DNA from: Companilactobacillus nantensis DSM 16982
Lineage (GTDB): Bacteria > Bacillota > Bacilli > Lactobacillales > Lactobacillaceae
Length of the DNA stretch: 64,000 bases
Assembly: GCF_001435815.1 (NCBI RefSeq)
Contig: NZ_AZFV01000002.1
Location: forward strand, 62,001 to 126,000
Direction of reading: 5' to 3'
Numbering within the stretch: the stretch's first letter is position 1; the number at the start of each line of letters is the position of its first letter. The translations under genes and the position numbers were made by a program. Shown here one piece after another: positions 1-6,820 of the stretch. The notes under the pieces are model-generated. The model worked only from the letters and a program-made list of their open reading frames with translations. It searched no databases and was not told the DNA's origin.

Positions 1-596
1 TTGTTCAAAGATGTATATAGTTTTGTCCATTTTGTGTCTTTAATTTTCTGATGGAATACAAAATCTAAATCGTATGCTAGATTAGATTTACCTTTTACAG
101 AAAATCCGATATCAAAGCTAAACTGTTTATTATTTTCAGTAATATAGTCTAAAACATCATCCTTAAACATTCCTCTGGCATTATTTCTGGACCCAAAGGC
201 TAAATCTGATATCTTAATTACACTGTCCAATATATCGTTGATTATTTGAGCAACTTCCTGACGAGACGCAGTTGTTTTGTATATATCATAGTTACTACCC
301 AACGAAGCTCTGTTAGTATTTAGGATACTTTGAATCAATTTAAGTCTAACCGAACCATTTTTTGTTAGGTTAGTTCCACGAGATTCAATATTCCAAATAG
401 TGTAGCCCTGGTCAGAAACGGTATATGTTGAATTATGATTTGATGTAATTAGTAACGAGATTTGGTCACCAAACGGATCCACAAAAGGGGTATTAAATCT
501 AATTTTATTACCATCAAGTGGAATGAAATTTGATTGGTTGTTTATTTTTTCCAACCATTCGTTTGCAATGGCTACTGAATCAATTACATCTGACAT
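1..596 (-). CDS. DUF1828-type prophage protein (3' end cut off)
   Basis: An open reading frame of at least 198 codons reads leftward off the window edge. It starts with ATG at 596-594, behind the strong site AAAGGAGGT at 602-610. The N-terminus (starting MSDVIDSVAIANEWL, with VSDQGYTIWNIESRG further on) resembles the DUF1828 domain of proteins in Lactobacillus and Staphylococcus prophage lysogeny regions, often followed by a DUF1829 domain. Its function is unknown. It lies 21 bases downstream of the 618-1097 gene, in the same direction, and is probably co-transcribed with it. The family assignment is from memory of the sequence pattern. Confidence 0.72.
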   Translation of the reverse strand, partial: MSDVIDSVAIANEWLEKINNQSNFIPLDGNKIRFNTPFVDPFGDQISLLITSNHNSTYTVSDQGYTIWNIESRGTNLTKNGSVRLKLIQSILNTNRASLGSNYDIYKTTASRQEVAQIINDILDSVIKISDLAFGSRNNARGMFKDDVLDYITENNKQFSFDIGFSVKGKSNLAYDLDFVFHQKIKDTKWTKLYTSLN

Positions 597-617
597 TTTA
601 ATACCTCCTTTCATGAA

Positions 618-1097
618 TTAGATTGATAATATATTGTCCTCTATAAAAGATATACTACTATGATTCTTAACATTAGTATAATCAAACATTTGCTGTAGTG
701 CGGTGAAGAAATCATCGCAATCTTTAAAACTATTGTGGGGCAAAGGATAGGCTTTGTAATGTGTAAAAGTATCATTCTTAGCTCTATATTCTTCTTCGGA
801 GAAAATTTCTACACGATGTCCATAAACCTTTCCATCGGAATTTTTATGAAAGCTACTATCTAAGTTTATTCTAACTAATGTGTAACGAGTAGAGGCATCT
901 GAAAAGTTTAAATGAATATTATCAATTGCATACATATAATATAATACAAACTGACGTTCGGTTCCATCTAGCAATCCAGATATTTTAATTTTACCTTTAG
1001 ATCCTTCAGTAAGGACGTATTTATTTTTTGAAATTGTTTTTTTAAATATACTAATGAGCTTATATGCATCAGCATCAGTTAAATCTAAAGATTCCAT
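618..1097 (-). CDS. Conserved prophage protein, DUF6978-like
   Basis: A protein of about 159 residues with no signal peptide or membrane segment. An upstream in-frame ATG at 1121 exists but has no ribosome site. The ATG at 1097, reading MESLDLTDADAYKL, sits directly behind AAAGGAG at 1103-1109 and is preferred. The body is a mixed alpha/beta sequence with several Tyr/Phe-rich strands (VLYYMYAIDNIHLNFSD). It resembles proteins annotated DUF6978 that sit beside DUF1828 genes in lactobacillus prophages. It may form a two-gene accessory unit with its downstream neighbour. No function can be assigned. Confidence 0.7.
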   Translation of the reverse strand: MESLDLTDADAYKLISIFKKTISKNKYVLTEGSKGKIKISGLLDGTERQFVLYYMYAIDNIHLNFSDASTRYTLVRINLDSSFHKNSDGKVYGHRVEIFSEEEYRAKNDTFTHYKAYPLPHNSFKDCDDFFTALQQMFDYTNVKNHSSISFIEDNILSI

Positions 1098-1118
1098 GTT
1101 TTCTCCTTTAATTTTTGT

Positions 1119-1142
1119 CATACCTGCGGGTATGGCTTTTTT
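1119..1142 (+). terminator. Hairpin with T-run on the plus strand
   Basis: CATACC / GGTATG arms (1119-1124 and 1129-1134) with a TGCG loop are followed by GC and six T residues. It reads as a plus-strand terminator, although no plus-strand gene precedes it. On the minus strand it lies between the lipoprotein remnant and the 1097 start. It may be a relic. Confidence 0.4.
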
Positions 1143-1212
1143 AGTCGTTCAAATGCTGAATAGCGTAATTAGCTTGGTCGGGTGTGACCCCTTCGCCGGA
1201 TTGATAGACCTC
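1141..1212 (-). pseudogene. C-terminal remnant of an Ltp-type surface lipoprotein
   Basis: The minus strand encodes IEVYQSGEGVTPDQANYAI followed by QHLND and a stop codon. This matches the end of the repeated Ltp domain (pattern GEGFTxEQAxYAxxHL) found in host cell surface-exposed lipoproteins. The best-known member is the superinfection-exclusion lipoprotein Ltp of Streptococcus thermophilus phage TP-J34. Only about 23 codons remain, with no start codon or lipobox, directly after the terminator of the upstream lipoprotein gene. The full gene was probably lost by recombination. Confidence 0.55.
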
Positions 1213-1220
1213 TATAGATA

Positions 1221-1242
1221 AAAAGCCCTCTGAAGGGCTTTT
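1221..1242 (-). terminator. Rho-independent terminator of the lipoprotein gene
   Basis: A 9-bp perfect stem (AAAAGCCCT / AGGGCTTTT, loop CTGA) lies 3 bases past the lipoprotein stop codon. It is followed on the minus strand by a short T-run (complement of 1219-1224). Confidence 0.8.
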
Positions 1243-1245
1243 AAA

Positions 1246-2205
1246 TTAATTAAGATTTATTACACCAGTATCGAAATCATGGTATGCATTATCATCACTA
1301 TAATCATCGGTATCGTAACTGCCTGAGAATTTTAATCTTATTGATGTAATATCTGATGGGCTGGAAAGGGTAGGAACGTAAAATACAACATTTCCTTCTT
1401 TGTTAGCACCTTTCATAAGATCACCACCAATATCGTCACTGTCCATAAGACTAGCATCTATTTGTTGACCATCATTAGTTGTCAATGTAGCTTGATTTGG
1501 ATAAATAGATATATCACGTTCAGGAGTTTCTACTTTAAAGTTTACAACAATAGCTCCTTGGAATGTGTTTCCATCACTGTCCTCAACTGCGTTTTTGAAA
1601 GTACCAACATTAGCGTAATCAATACTTACTTTAACGCCAGCCCAAGAATTGTCAGACCAGGTAACATCATGTCTTTTAATCTTATCAACTTTTGCTTCAT
1701 CACTAGAAGTCGTGTCAGAAGATGAATCTGAATCATCTGTATCAGTGGAGTCAGATTCAGTATCATCGGTACTTGACTGTTTTTTGTTCCATTTATTGTA
1801 ATCTTTTATTGATTTAGTATCTGAACCTTCGAAGTATTCATCAGCAATTTTTTTAGCAGTTGCGGAAAAATAGTCCTTTCCATTACCGCTCTTAATTCCA
1901 TTTAGAGTTCTTCTACATTTCTTGTTGAATGAAACAAGGTCCTTAGTTAGGCCCTTATTAGATTTATTGGATTGTAATTTTTTATCTTCAGTATCCAGTA
2001 CTTTAATACCTTTATTTGCTTGTTTGATCACCTTAGAGTTGCTGTTAGACTCTTTAGCCACTTTTAAGGTGCTTAGTACGGAATTATTACTATTGTTAAA
2101 TGAATCCTCTAATTCACTTTTGCTCATCTTATTTGAAGAACATGCAGAAAGCATGATTGCAAATATTCCTAAGAATGAGATTAGTAGCAACATTCTTTTT
2201 TTCAT
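1246..2205 (-). CDS. Prophage-encoded lipoprotein, DUF5067/DUF4352-like
   Basis: A 319-residue secreted lipoprotein. Residues 1-22 form a signal peptide ending in the lipobox LSAC, so the protein is anchored to the outer face of the membrane at Cys22. Residues about 25-140 are Lys/Ser/Asn-rich and helical. Residues 145-170 form a Ser/Asp/Thr-rich acidic linker. The C-terminal half is a beta-rich domain (WSDNSWAGVKVSIDYANVG onward) like the immunoglobulin-like DUF5067/DUF4352 families. It starts behind GGGGGGA. It sits at the 3' end of the lysogeny operon, a place where phages carry genes expressed in the lysogen. It could block phage adsorption or DNA entry, but that is inference. Confidence 0.8.
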   Translation of the reverse strand: MKKRMLLLISFLGIFAIMLSACSSNKMSKSELEDSFNNSNNSVLSTLKVAKESNSNSKVIKQANKGIKVLDTEDKKLQSNKSNKGLTKDLVSFNKKCRRTLNGIKSGNGKDYFSATAKKIADEYFEGSDTKSIKDYNKWNKKQSSTDDTESDSTDTDDSDSSSDTTSSDEAKVDKIKRHDVTWSDNSWAGVKVSIDYANVGTFKNAVEDSDGNTFQGAIVVNFKVETPERDISIYPNQATLTTNDGQQIDASLMDSDDIGGDLMKGANKEGNVVFYVPTLSSPSDITSIRLKFSGSYDTDDYSDDNAYHDFDTGVINLN

Positions 2206-2263
2206 TATGTTTCCCCCCTATAACCGTCAGCTTTTAATGTCATCAGATTTTGGACAACATGAA

Positions 2264-2692
2264 TCATATAAAGCGTGACCAAAAGTAATCCAAACCAAAG
2301 TAGTCACATATTTGATACTTAGTCATATTTCTCAAATCATAATCATGTTCTTTTATCATCGCAGCCATAGCAAAAGCGTTAGCTTCAAACTCCCGTTTGG
2401 TAATTGTAGAACCTGCACTATGTCTCCTCAAAAAAGGCGTACCAACTCCCTTATCGGTTAAACAATGTTTAATCTCGTGAAGTGGTACTAATATAGATTC
2501 GATTTCATTTAAATTATCATCCAGGATAATGGTAGTACGCCGGCTATTTGTTATCCGTGTTCCCAATGTATCAGGACCAATCGGACAATAGATAACATTA
2601 TAATTGTAAGTTTTTGCTATTATCGCTGGATCAAAACTATTTGCCTTTTTATACACTTTATTAAGCAAATCTTCGATAGAACATGTTGCCAT
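2264..2692 (-). CDS. immA: ImmA/IrrE-family metallo-endopeptidase
   Basis: A 142-residue COG2856-type zinc protease. The zinc motif HEIKH (HExxH) occurs in LVPLHEIKHCL at about residue 90, and a downstream EFEANAFAM helix supplies the third-ligand Glu region. In ICEBs1 and related elements, ImmA cleaves the partner repressor ImmR after DNA damage or signalling and so derepresses the element. Here the gene follows the repressor gene by only 12 bases. It starts at ATG 2692 behind AGGTG. The repressor lacks an S24 autoprotease domain, so this enzyme is the likely inducer. The family assignment is firm; the pairing is inferred from context. Confidence 0.88.
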   Translation of the reverse strand: MATCSIEDLLNKVYKKANSFDPAIIAKTYNYNVIYCPIGPDTLGTRITNSRRTTIILDDNLNEIESILVPLHEIKHCLTDKGVGTPFLRRHSAGSTITKREFEANAFAMAAMIKEHDYDLRNMTKYQICDYFGLDYFWSRFI

Positions 2693-2704
2693 GTAAACAC
2701 CTAC

Positions 2705-3208
2705 TTATTTATTTTCGTCATCGTTGCGATATTTTTTTGGAGTAAATTTCTTTTTAGCTTGTCTCTTATTAATTTCAAGGGCAGTTAAAATAGCCGAGCG
2801 TAAGTTGGCTTTTTGCTCTGGGGTGGATGGCTCACCATAATAATCAGATTCGGCATCTGTATCAGAGCCATCTAATAATTTATCGGCAAGTTTACCAAGA
2901 TCCAATTTTTCTTTTCCTGATAGATCATAATAATTATTTTTCTCATCGTCTTCAATAATCTCAGTATAGCCAGCCATTTTTAGAATTGTTTTGGCAGGGA
3001 CTTTAAGACCCTTAGCCATTCGTTTGAGCGTTTCTTGTTTTGGAATGTTTCTCTCACCACGTTCAATTAAAGACCAGTACGAAGGTGACACTGCAGGTTG
3101 AGTGTCAGTTTTTGATTGGTATGATACTTGACGTAAAGAATAGTGGTGTTCTTCGCGTAGTTTTTTTAGCATATTACCAAATTCTTTGTTAGTTACTTTG
3201 TTTGGCAT
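2705..3208 (-). CDS. CI/ImmR-like phage repressor (XRE HTH)
   Basis: A 167-residue repressor. The open frame extends upstream to 3298, but that extension overlaps the promoter/operators. The ATG at 3208 (MPNKVTNKEF), behind AAAGGG, is the likely start. Residues about 8-70 form an XRE helix-turn-helix (LRQVSYQSK, then SPSYWSLIERGERNIP). The rest is an acidic linker and a basic tail (KKKFTPKKYR). There is no S24/LexA-type protease domain. Together with the adjacent ImmA, this suggests proteolytic derepression as in ICEBs1. It should bind the operators at 3230-3325 to silence the cro promoter and control its own. Confidence 0.88.
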   Translation of the reverse strand: MPNKVTNKEFGNMLKKLREEHHYSLRQVSYQSKTDTQPAVSPSYWSLIERGERNIPKQETLKRMAKGLKVPAKTILKMAGYTEIIEDDEKNNYYDLSGKEKLDLGKLADKLLDGSDTDAESDYYGEPSTPEQKANLRSAILTALEINKRQAKKKFTPKKYRNDDENK

Positions 3209-3229
3209 AACATCAACCCTTTCATCGAC

Positions 3230-3325
3230 AAAAGTATAACAAAAGTATAACAATATTAGAACGTTTGTAGAATATTTGTGTACAAAAATCGTTGACAAAA
3301 GTTGTACAAATGTTATTATCTATTT
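3230..3325. promoter_or_regulatory. Divergent lysogeny/lysis promoters and repressor operators
   Basis: Plus strand: TTGACA (3292-3297), 16-bp spacer, TATTAT (3314-3319) with an extended TG at 3311-3312, driving cro. Minus strand: TTCTAC (complement of 3267-3272), 17-bp spacer, TATACT (complement of 3244-3249), driving the repressor operon. Operator candidates share TTTGTAC half-sites: TTTGT-GT-ACAAA (3275-3286), the perfect palindrome TTGTACAA inside the cro promoter spacer (3302-3309) and ATTTGTACC (3322-3330). A perfect tandem 11-bp repeat AAAAGTATAAC (3230-3240, 3241-3251) covers the repressor -10 region. Confidence 0.75.
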
Positions 3326-3348
3326 GTACCCAAAAGGAGATGATTTAA

Positions 3349-3582
3349 ATGTCAACATACATAAAGAGTAAAAGACAATTAGACGAACATTTAATAATTA
3401 ATGGATTAACACAAAAGGATTTAGCTGCGGCAGTAGGTATCGGACGTACATATATGTCAGCTATTGCGAATAGAAGTACACCAGTAGGAAATAGAACTGC
3501 AAAGAAAATCTGTGATGTTTTAAACGTTGATTTCAAGGATATTTTTGTACTCTCAATGTCCACAAAAGTTTTACATAAATGA
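3349..3582 (+). CDS. Cro-like XRE-family regulator
   Basis: A 77-residue single-domain helix-turn-helix protein and the first rightward gene after the switch. The HTH spans about residues 18-65 (LTQKDLAAAVGIGRTYMSAI). It starts with ATG behind AAAAGGAG and is driven by the TTGACA-16-TATTAT promoter. Position and size fit Cro, which competes with the repressor for the operators and commits the phage to lytic growth. The alternative is a small accessory repressor. Confidence 0.82.
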   Translation: MSTYIKSKRQLDEHLIINGLTQKDLAAAVGIGRTYMSAIANRSTPVGNRTAKKICDVLNVDFKDIFVLSMSTKVLHK

Positions 3583-3659
3583 TTTTTATATCTTAATTTT
3601 ACAAAATAATCGATTTACATAGACAGTTAGTTTCGTAAATCAAAAGGGATGGTAATTCA

Positions 3660-3761
3660 ATGAATCGTAAACAACAGCCTAGCATGGCAGAAGTCACACG
3701 TGGAATTGTTATTGGTGTATTGATTGGATTGGCTATGTGCTGGTTCATTGGACTCATTTAA
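3660..3761 (+). CDS. Small single-pass membrane protein (33 aa)
   Basis: This short ORF starts at ATG behind AAAGGGATGG. A 15-residue basic/polar N-terminus (MNRKQQPSMAEVTRG) is followed by one hydrophobic helix (IVIGVLIGLAMCWFIGLI) that ends the protein. Such micro-membrane proteins are common just after cro in lactobacillus phages. Function unknown. Confidence 0.6.
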   Translation: MNRKQQPSMAEVTRGIVIGVLIGLAMCWFIGLI

Positions 3762-3764
3762 AGC

Positions 3765-3794
3765 AAAAAAAGAGTGAACTAATGAGTTCACTCT
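3765..3794 (-). terminator. Minus-strand terminator of the leftward membrane-protein gene
   Basis: A perfect 10-bp stem (AGAGTGAACT / AGTTCACTCT, loop AATG) at 3771-3794. Seven A residues on its left (3765-3771) become a U-tract on the minus strand. It would end transcription from the leftward gene at 3968-4492 before it meets cro. Confidence 0.75.
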
Positions 3795-3826
3795 AAAAAT
3801 GAATTAATGAGGGAGGGTAAATTGAT

Positions 3827-3985
3827 ATGGATGGTAGTCAATTAGAAAAACAAGAGAAAATAATTGCTGAAATATTAGTTATTTTTCAAAATAATAATTT
3901 AACAACAGAAGAAGCTTTGGATTTAGATGATGTTTTAAAGAGACGTATTTTGAAAAACTCTATAATATCAAATCCGCTTTCTTAA
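3827..3985 (+). CDS. Small hypothetical phage protein (52 aa)
   Basis: ATG follows GGGAGGG by about 10 bases. The product (MDGSQLEKQEKIIAEIL...) is short, charged and largely helical, with an acidic centre (LTTEEALDLDDVLKRR). No family is recognised. Its last 18 bases overlap, tail to tail, the end of the leftward gene at 3968. That overlap lowers confidence slightly, but the strong ribosome site supports translation. Confidence 0.58.
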   Translation: MDGSQLEKQEKIIAEILVIFQNNNLTTEEALDLDDVLKRRILKNSIISNPLS

Positions 3986-4492
3986 CAATTCTTCAGCGGT
4001 TCTGGAAACTGTTTCATTCATAGCAATATTGGTAGTGGACTTTGTAAAAAACATGTCTTTCTTATTACGTTGAGTCATAAAAAAGTCATCCTTTATAAGT
4101 TTATGCAATTCATCTTCATATTCAACGTGAATTGTGAAATCTAAATGATTTCTATCAGTGTTTGTGAATGCATTGGAAGAAAATGTGGCTGTAAATGATT
4201 GACCTGGAGCTAATGAAGTTCCTTCTAAGTGTGAAAACACAATATCTTTTGTCATCTCATTTTGTACTTTGGGATTAAGAGTGACTTTTTTTATTGTTGC
4301 ACGTGTTTTTCCAAAGTTTTTAACCACAATATATTGATGAACATCATCAAGCACCTGAATGTAGTCAAAGAAAAATGAAATATAGGGTTTGTTTGAATCA
4401 TAAATGGTTCTATTCGTCTGAACAATGGCAATTGTTGAAATTATTAATGCAACAATTGCTGATACGGATTGGATCCAATCGGTTAATGCCAT
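3968..4492 (-). CDS. Leftward membrane-anchored protein within the early operon
   Basis: A 174-residue protein with one N-terminal membrane helix (about residues 9-27, SVSAIVALIISTIAIVQTN) followed by a soluble beta-rich domain. ATG at 4492 is preferred to GTG at 4504, because the GTG overlaps the site AAAGGTGG at 4500-4507. It is the only leftward gene inside the rightward early operon. It has its own terminator (3765-3794), the layout of a moron expressed in the lysogen. No homologous family is recognised. A role in superinfection exclusion or host-envelope modification is a guess. Confidence 0.72.
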   Translation of the reverse strand: MALTDWIQSVSAIVALIISTIAIVQTNRTIYDSNKPYISFFFDYIQVLDDVHQYIVVKNFGKTRATIKKVTLNPKVQNEMTKDIVFSHLEGTSLAPGQSFTATFSSNAFTNTDRNHLDFTIHVEYEDELHKLIKDDFFMTQRNKKDMFFTKSTTNIAMNETVSRTAEELLRKRI

Positions 4493-4551
4493 TTTAAATA
4501 CCACCTTTCAAATTAATTATAGATGAAAGGCATCATGGGGAGGTGATCAAT

Positions 4552-5019
4552 TTGAATAACGTAAACATTTATCAGGAGTTTGAAGATATGATGAAACGTC
4601 AGGATTTGAATAATGCTGACATTGCTGCGGTAACAGGAGTTTCACGTTCTGCAGTCAAAGATTGGCGTAAAGCTCGAAAAATTGAAGATAAACGATTATT
4701 TCAAATAGCTAATGCATTTGATGATGAAAGATTTAGTTTAGCGGTCGTTTGTTATTCTTATGGCTACCAAGCTATTTTCTTAAATATGCTAGATAGATAT
4801 CGAGGAGATGATCTATCACTACTTATTGGAACCCAAAAGGAAGATTTGGATAGTGACAGTGCCATAAAAGGATTGATTGAAGAATTGAGTAAGAAAAATC
4901 CGGACAAATCAATTGTTAAAGGCTATTTGAAACAAATTATTGAAACAATCGGTATGATGCTTTCTTCAGTAAAGAAGATTGCTACTGAACAAAACATACC
5001 AGTACAGCAAATTTTTTAA
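4552..5019 (+). CDS. HTH regulatory protein of the early region
   Basis: A 155-residue protein. The TTG at 4552 (MNNVNIYQEF) stands 6 bases from GGGGAGGTG and is preferred over the GTG at 4543, which overlaps that site. Residues about 8-60 form an XRE/Cro-like HTH (LNNADIAAVTGVSRSAVKDW) and the remainder is helical. Proteins of this layout occur in siphophage early regions as secondary regulators. The target is unknown. Confidence 0.75.
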   Translation: MNNVNIYQEFEDMMKRQDLNNADIAAVTGVSRSAVKDWRKARKIEDKRLFQIANAFDDERFSLAVVCYSYGYQAIFLNMLDRYRGDDLSLLIGTQKEDLDSDSAIKGLIEELSKKNPDKSIVKGYLKQIIETIGMMLSSVKKIATEQNIPVQQIF

Positions 5020-5032
5020 GGAGGCAGTTTAT

Positions 5033-5386
5033 ATGGCCATCGCAAAAATTGAAATTGATGATGCTGAAATTGATGAAAAAATTGAATCAAGAATTAACGC
5101 AGTCATCAGGAAAATGCCATTGTGGCCACCAGTAATGAATACTAAACAGATGATATCTTATGTGCCGTTTAGTGGTCGTAGGTTATATGCCGTTTTGTTC
5201 ATTTATAGGAACTGGTTGGATGAAGAAAACGGTGGTTGTGTTTACTACCCAAGACCAGGTCAAGCCTATCAATTTAGAAGAAAAGATTTTGATCAATGGA
5301 TGTATGACCATTGGATAGACATAATCACCATTGATATGAAGGAATTTGAAAAAGATAAGGTTGCCTATAAAGCAAGTCTAATTTAA
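5033..5386 (+). CDS. DUF771-like phage protein
   Basis: A 117-residue protein starting at ATG 5033 behind AAGGAGG. The open frame runs further upstream but only through the end of the preceding gene. The central part (MISYVPFSGRRLYAVL, then FIYRNWLDEENGGCVYYP, then FDQWMYDHW) resembles DUF771 proteins of lactobacillus and lactococcus phages, which have an excisionase-like winged-helix look. It may bind DNA. The assignment is by pattern memory only. Confidence 0.68.
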   Translation: MAIAKIEIDDAEIDEKIESRINAVIRKMPLWPPVMNTKQMISYVPFSGRRLYAVLFIYRNWLDEENGGCVYYPRPGQAYQFRRKDFDQWMYDHWIDIITIDMKEFEKDKVAYKASLI

Positions 5387-5399
5387 AGGAGAAATTATT

Positions 5400-5675
5400 A
5401 TGTTAGGTTCATCAGAAGTTCAAAAGCAACGCCTCGGTTATTCTAAAGAAATCGGGAAGATCAATCAGATTGTAGAAAAGGAAGTTTCACCGATTTTGGA
5501 TGAATTGAATAGATTAGCAGCGCAATCTAAGAACCTGTTAAACAGAAAGTTTGGCAGACCATTATCTGATTACTCAATTGAATATCTAAGAAAATGCGGT
5601 GTCACGGTTGAGTTTTTTAAATCGGGTAATGAGGAAGACAATAATTTGCAATATTTATATGTATTTCAAATTTAG
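5400..5675 (+). CDS. Hypothetical early phage protein (91 aa)
   Basis: ATG lies behind AAAGGAG (5385-5391) in the early operon. The product is soluble and mostly helical (KEIGKINQIVEKEVSPILDE), with a short beta segment at the end. No domain is recognised. Spacing of 12-13 bases to both neighbours indicates a common transcript. Confidence 0.7.
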   Translation: MLGSSEVQKQRLGYSKEIGKINQIVEKEVSPILDELNRLAAQSKNLLNRKFGRPLSDYSIEYLRKCGVTVEFFKSGNEEDNNLQYLYVFQI

Positions 5676-5687
5676 GAGGTATTAGTA

Positions 5688-5948
5688 ATGACATCAATAG
5701 ACGTCACATTTGCTTGCATGCTAACCAGCTTGGTTGGGTATGCGATTGGTCATGCTGCAGGTGAATCTAAAGGATTCATTAATTTGTTCGATTTAAGTCA
5801 GTCAACAAGTATGAAAGTTAATAAGTTTTGGCATGAATTAGGTAATAAATTCTTTGGTAGTGATACCGACAAAAACAAAGTAATTAATTTAACTGACCAT
5901 ACGCCAGAGATTTTGGCCAAAAAAAATAAGACACTATCCGCAAAATAG
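5688..5948 (+). CDS. Hypothetical early phage protein (86 aa)
   Basis: ATG stands behind TTAGGAGG. Residues 5-25 are hydrophobic with Gly/Ala (VTFACMLTSLVGYAIGHAAG) and may enter the membrane. The remainder is polar. The last codons lie in the left arm of a hairpin (5928-5954). No family recognised. Confidence 0.65.
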   Translation: MTSIDVTFACMLTSLVGYAIGHAAGESKGFINLFDLSQSTSMKVNKFWHELGNKFFGSDTDKNKVINLTDHTPEILAKKNKTLSAK

Positions 5949-5954
5949 TGTCTT
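5928..5954. terminator. 10-bp hairpin ending the first early block
   Basis: AAGACACTAT / ATAGTGTCTT arms around a CCGCAAA loop. The T-tract after it on the plus strand is poor, while the minus strand has TTATTTTTTTT beside it. It overlaps the stop of the 5688 gene and lies just before a promoter-like site. Confidence 0.5.
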
Positions 5955-5967
5955 AAATCAAAAATAT

Positions 5968-5996
5968 TTCAAAAACATTTGTACATAAATTATAGC
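5968..5996 (+). promoter_or_regulatory. Putative promoter with repressor half-site before erf
   Basis: TTCAAA (5968-5973), 17-bp spacer, TATAGC (5991-5996). The spacer holds TTTGTACA (5978-5985), the same half-site seen three times in the lysogeny switch. This suggests a second repressor- or Cro-controlled promoter for the recombination/replication genes. Confidence 0.5.
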
Positions 5997-6013
5997 ACAT
6001 TGGAGTGATTAGA

Positions 6014-6805
6014 ATGACCGCAAATCAACATGAACAACTCAATCTTGTGCAAAAAATAGCTCAAGTACAAGCTGGATTGCCTCCAGAAATAAAGAAGGAG
6101 GGATATAACGCAAAACAAGGTTTCCATTATGTAACTGAAGCCCAGGTTAAAAAGCTGGTTCGAAATCCATTAGCAGTGTTGGGAGTAATTATTGTTCCAA
6201 AGTATGAAGTTACTAACGAATGGACTGAGACTACTAAAAAAGGTGGTCAAATGCACTATGCATCTGTTCAAGGGACGTTTGAATTAAGGGACGGCAATGA
6301 ATCAATCATAGGCTCAATGCTCGGTACGGGGATGGATATGTCTGACAAAGCCATATATAAAGCTGAAACAGGTGCACAAAAGAATTATCTTATGCAACTG
6401 TTTATGATTTCAACTGGTGACGATCCTGAAAGAGATGATACACCGAATGGCCAAAGTAAGAATCAATATTCAAATAACAATAATTACCGTAATACTGGCT
6501 ATCGCTCAAGCAATCAAAGACAACCTAGTAATAGAAATCAATACAATGGAAATAATCAAAGGAAGCAAGCTGAAACTCAGATTAATAACAAAATGTTTGA
6601 TCAGGTTCGTGACAAAATACGTGAGGCAGCAGGAATATATCGTCTGACCTCTGATGACATATCAGTTACGTTGAAAAATAAATTTCACTATACCGATTTG
6701 AATCAAATTACTAATGTTTTGGCAGCACAAATTTTAACTTACTTGAGTAAAGCTATCAGGGATGAACGGAAAAAGCAAAGTGTTAGTGCATCTAATAACA
6801 GTTGA
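6014..6805 (+). CDS. erf: ERF-family single-strand annealing protein
   Basis: A 263-residue recombination protein. ERF proteins bind single-stranded DNA and anneal complementary strands during phage recombination and genome circularisation. The ERF core covers about residues 5-130 (KEGYNAKQGFHYVTEAQV, TGMDMSDKAIYKAETGAQKN, ISTGDDPE). An Asn/Gln-rich linker follows (about 135-185), then a helical C-terminal segment. ATG at 6014 is favoured over GTG 6005 because TGGAG lies 8 bases upstream of it. The partners are the SSB at 8960 and the DnaD-like initiator next door. Confidence 0.87.
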   Translation: MTANQHEQLNLVQKIAQVQAGLPPEIKKEGYNAKQGFHYVTEAQVKKLVRNPLAVLGVIIVPKYEVTNEWTETTKKGGQMHYASVQGTFELRDGNESIIGSMLGTGMDMSDKAIYKAETGAQKNYLMQLFMISTGDDPERDDTPNGQSKNQYSNNNNYRNTGYRSSNQRQPSNRNQYNGNNQRKQAETQINNKMFDQVRDKIREAAGIYRLTSDDISVTLKNKFHYTDLNQITNVLAAQILTYLSKAIRDERKKQSVSASNNS

Positions 6806-6820
6806 TGGGGGAGGGTAGTG

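Noticed and set aside
1462-2278. Plus-strand open frames opposite the lipoprotein gene
   Set aside because: They are antisense to a clear gene with signal peptide and lipobox, and lack ribosome sites.
2705-3298. Repressor start at 3298
   Set aside because: The extra 30 codons cover the -10/-35 elements and tandem repeat of the operator region. ATG 3208 has its own ribosome site.
3612-3641. Inverted repeat GATTTAC...GTAAATC after cro
   Set aside because: Only 7-bp arms with a 16-base spacer in AT-rich DNA and no T-run; chance is a sufficient explanation.
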